64,000 bases of DNA from assembly GCF_910592395.1 (NCBI RefSeq), contig NC_088326.1, positions 7,013,001-7,077,000 of the forward strand, written 5' to 3'. Shown piece by piece: positions 62,828 through 64,000 of the stretch (position 1 is the stretch's first letter; each line of letters begins with the position of its first letter). This stretch comes from Lineus longissimus (taxonomy: Eukaryota > Nemertea > Pilidiophora > Heteronemertea > Lineidae). Both the position numbers and the translations under genes were made by a program. A model generated the notes under the pieces. That model had not been told where the DNA came from, searched no databases, and was given only the letters and a program-made list of their open reading frames with translations.

Positions 62828-64000
62828 TTTTGGCTCACCGTCAGGGGAGTCTGTACCATAGCCCTGTGTCGTCGTCGTCGTCGTCGTCGTCCGTCGTCCG
62901 TATCCAGTGTGGCACGCTTCTTAACCGCTTGTGCTATGAGCTTGAAACTTTGTACACATTATGACCTCGGTCACATGACCTCCGACTCCGACTGCGACTT
63001 GCGAATTTCGGTCCGATCTGATTCTTCACCTTGCCACCAGGGGGCTAAAACCAAAAACTTAAAAAGTGTGATAACTCATCTCATGTATTACTAATTTGTT
63101 TTTGCTAAAATTTTAATGGTGGGTACCCCTAGCAAGGATACATCACATATCATCCGGGTTTTTGATTTGACCTACTTGTCAAGGTCACAGAGGTCAAACT
63201 CTAAAATTTTACCGATAGTGGCACGTTTTGTCTTTATTCGTCCTATAGTCTTTAAATTTGGTATGTAGATACCTGTTACGTAGCTCTACATGTTGACAAA
63301 AAATCAGGACGATGTGGCGTACTTTTCAAGGTCACAGAGGTCAAATGGTGTGAATTGGCCATTTGTTAAATATGGCACGTTTCTTAACCACTAAGGCTAT
63401 GAACTTTAAACTTGGTACACATGACCCCCCAGGTCAGATGACCTGTGACACTGATTTTCGGTTCAGTCTGATTCTTAACTTGGCCACCAGGGGGCCAAAA
63501 CCAAAAATTTGAATAGTGCCATATCTCGCTTATTACTGATTAGCTTTTGGTAAACATTTTATGGTAGATACTCCTAGCAAGGATACATTACATATGGTAC
63601 GGGTTTTTGATTTGACATACCTGTCAAGGTCACAGAGGTCAAATGGCGTAAATTGGTCGTTTGATGGTAACTATGGCACGTTTCTTAACCACTAAAGCTA
63701 TGAACTTGAAATTTGGTACATATGACTCCCTACGTCATGTAACCTCGGATACCGAATTTCGATCTGATCTGGTACTCAACTTGGCCACCAGGAGGCCAAA
63801 ACTAAAATAGGTAAAAAGTGCAATATCTCGTTTATTAGTGACTTGTTTTTGATGATATTCTTATAGCACTTATTCCAAGCAACGATACATCACATGTCAT
63901 ACCGACTTTGGTTTGACCTATATACTATACATGTACAATGTTTCTTAACCTGGATGAATTCCAAAGCACCAAATATCTATACGGTGAGCACAATGGCCCT
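62828..64000 (-). repeat. R1 repeat, full-length copy reaching the window edge
   Basis: Ends (minus strand) GGTGAGCCAAAAA at 62828 with the CGTC microsatellite at 62867-62897. CTCF-like cores are near 63035, 63481 and 63781. The start motif GTGCTCACC is at 63984-63992 and the copy is cut by the end of the window at AGGGCCATT. Confidence 0.9.

Noticed and set aside
1-64000. CRISPR arrays, bacterial operons or phage genes
   Set aside because: Direct repeats here are eukaryotic transposon monomers; gene architecture, splice sites and elements are animal.

Overview
The window looks like transposon-rich intergenic DNA from an intron-bearing animal, most likely a marine invertebrate. The evidence is split exons with clean GT/AG sites, a THAP-domain exon, a tRNA-derived SINE, a LINE tail, an LTR retrotransposon, piggyBac-like and Tc1-like MITEs, and a Polinton (Maverick). 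The phylum cannot be fixed from the sequence. No clearly functional single-copy host gene is visible, apart possibly from the THAP exon.

Left part (1-23.7 kb): scattered copies of a family called R1 here. R1 has terminal GCTCACC/GGTGAGC motifs, a GAC microsatellite near one end, and tandem monomers of about 300-340 bp. Each monomer carries a CTCF-like core and nuclear-receptor half-sites. Also present are a 530-bp foldback MITE, a LINE 3' end, four copies of a 440-bp MITE (M1), a broken His-Me finger nuclease facing a broken Mutator-like transposase, a THAP exon and a piggyBac-like MITE with nested insertions.

Middle part (23.7-41.3 kb): a complete 4.7-kb Ty3/gypsy-type element (24028-28740, TSD AAAAT) sits inside an R1 copy. 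After it come two copies of a duplicated segment, a 2.4-kb inverted-repeat element, long stretches without genes, a piggyBac-like MITE holding a SINE, and a 945-bp foldback element.

Right part (41.3-64 kb): a spliced DDE transposase gene on the minus strand has been hit by an R1 copy and, in its first recognisable exon, by a Polinton (44459-61757, TSD TTCCCC, 759-bp TIRs). The host reading frame is exactly continuous across the empty site. The Polinton keeps intact major and minor capsid genes, an integrase and several conserved small genes. Its DNA polymerase has every catalytic motif and lacks only its C-terminus. The ATPase, three small or medium genes and one TIR gene carry frameshifts or in-frame stops, and R1 has split another gene. 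No maturation protease was recognised.

How it works together: in a live Polinton the polymerase would copy linear DNA from the TIRs, the integrase would insert it, and the capsid proteins with the ATPase would package it. This copy looks recently inserted but no longer autonomous. The strongest leads are an NF-kB site beside a triple IRF element just upstream of the polymerase gene, an AATAAA fused to almost every Polinton start codon, a short GC-rich repeat scattered only inside the Polinton, and the CTCF-like plus nuclear-receptor modules spread by R1.
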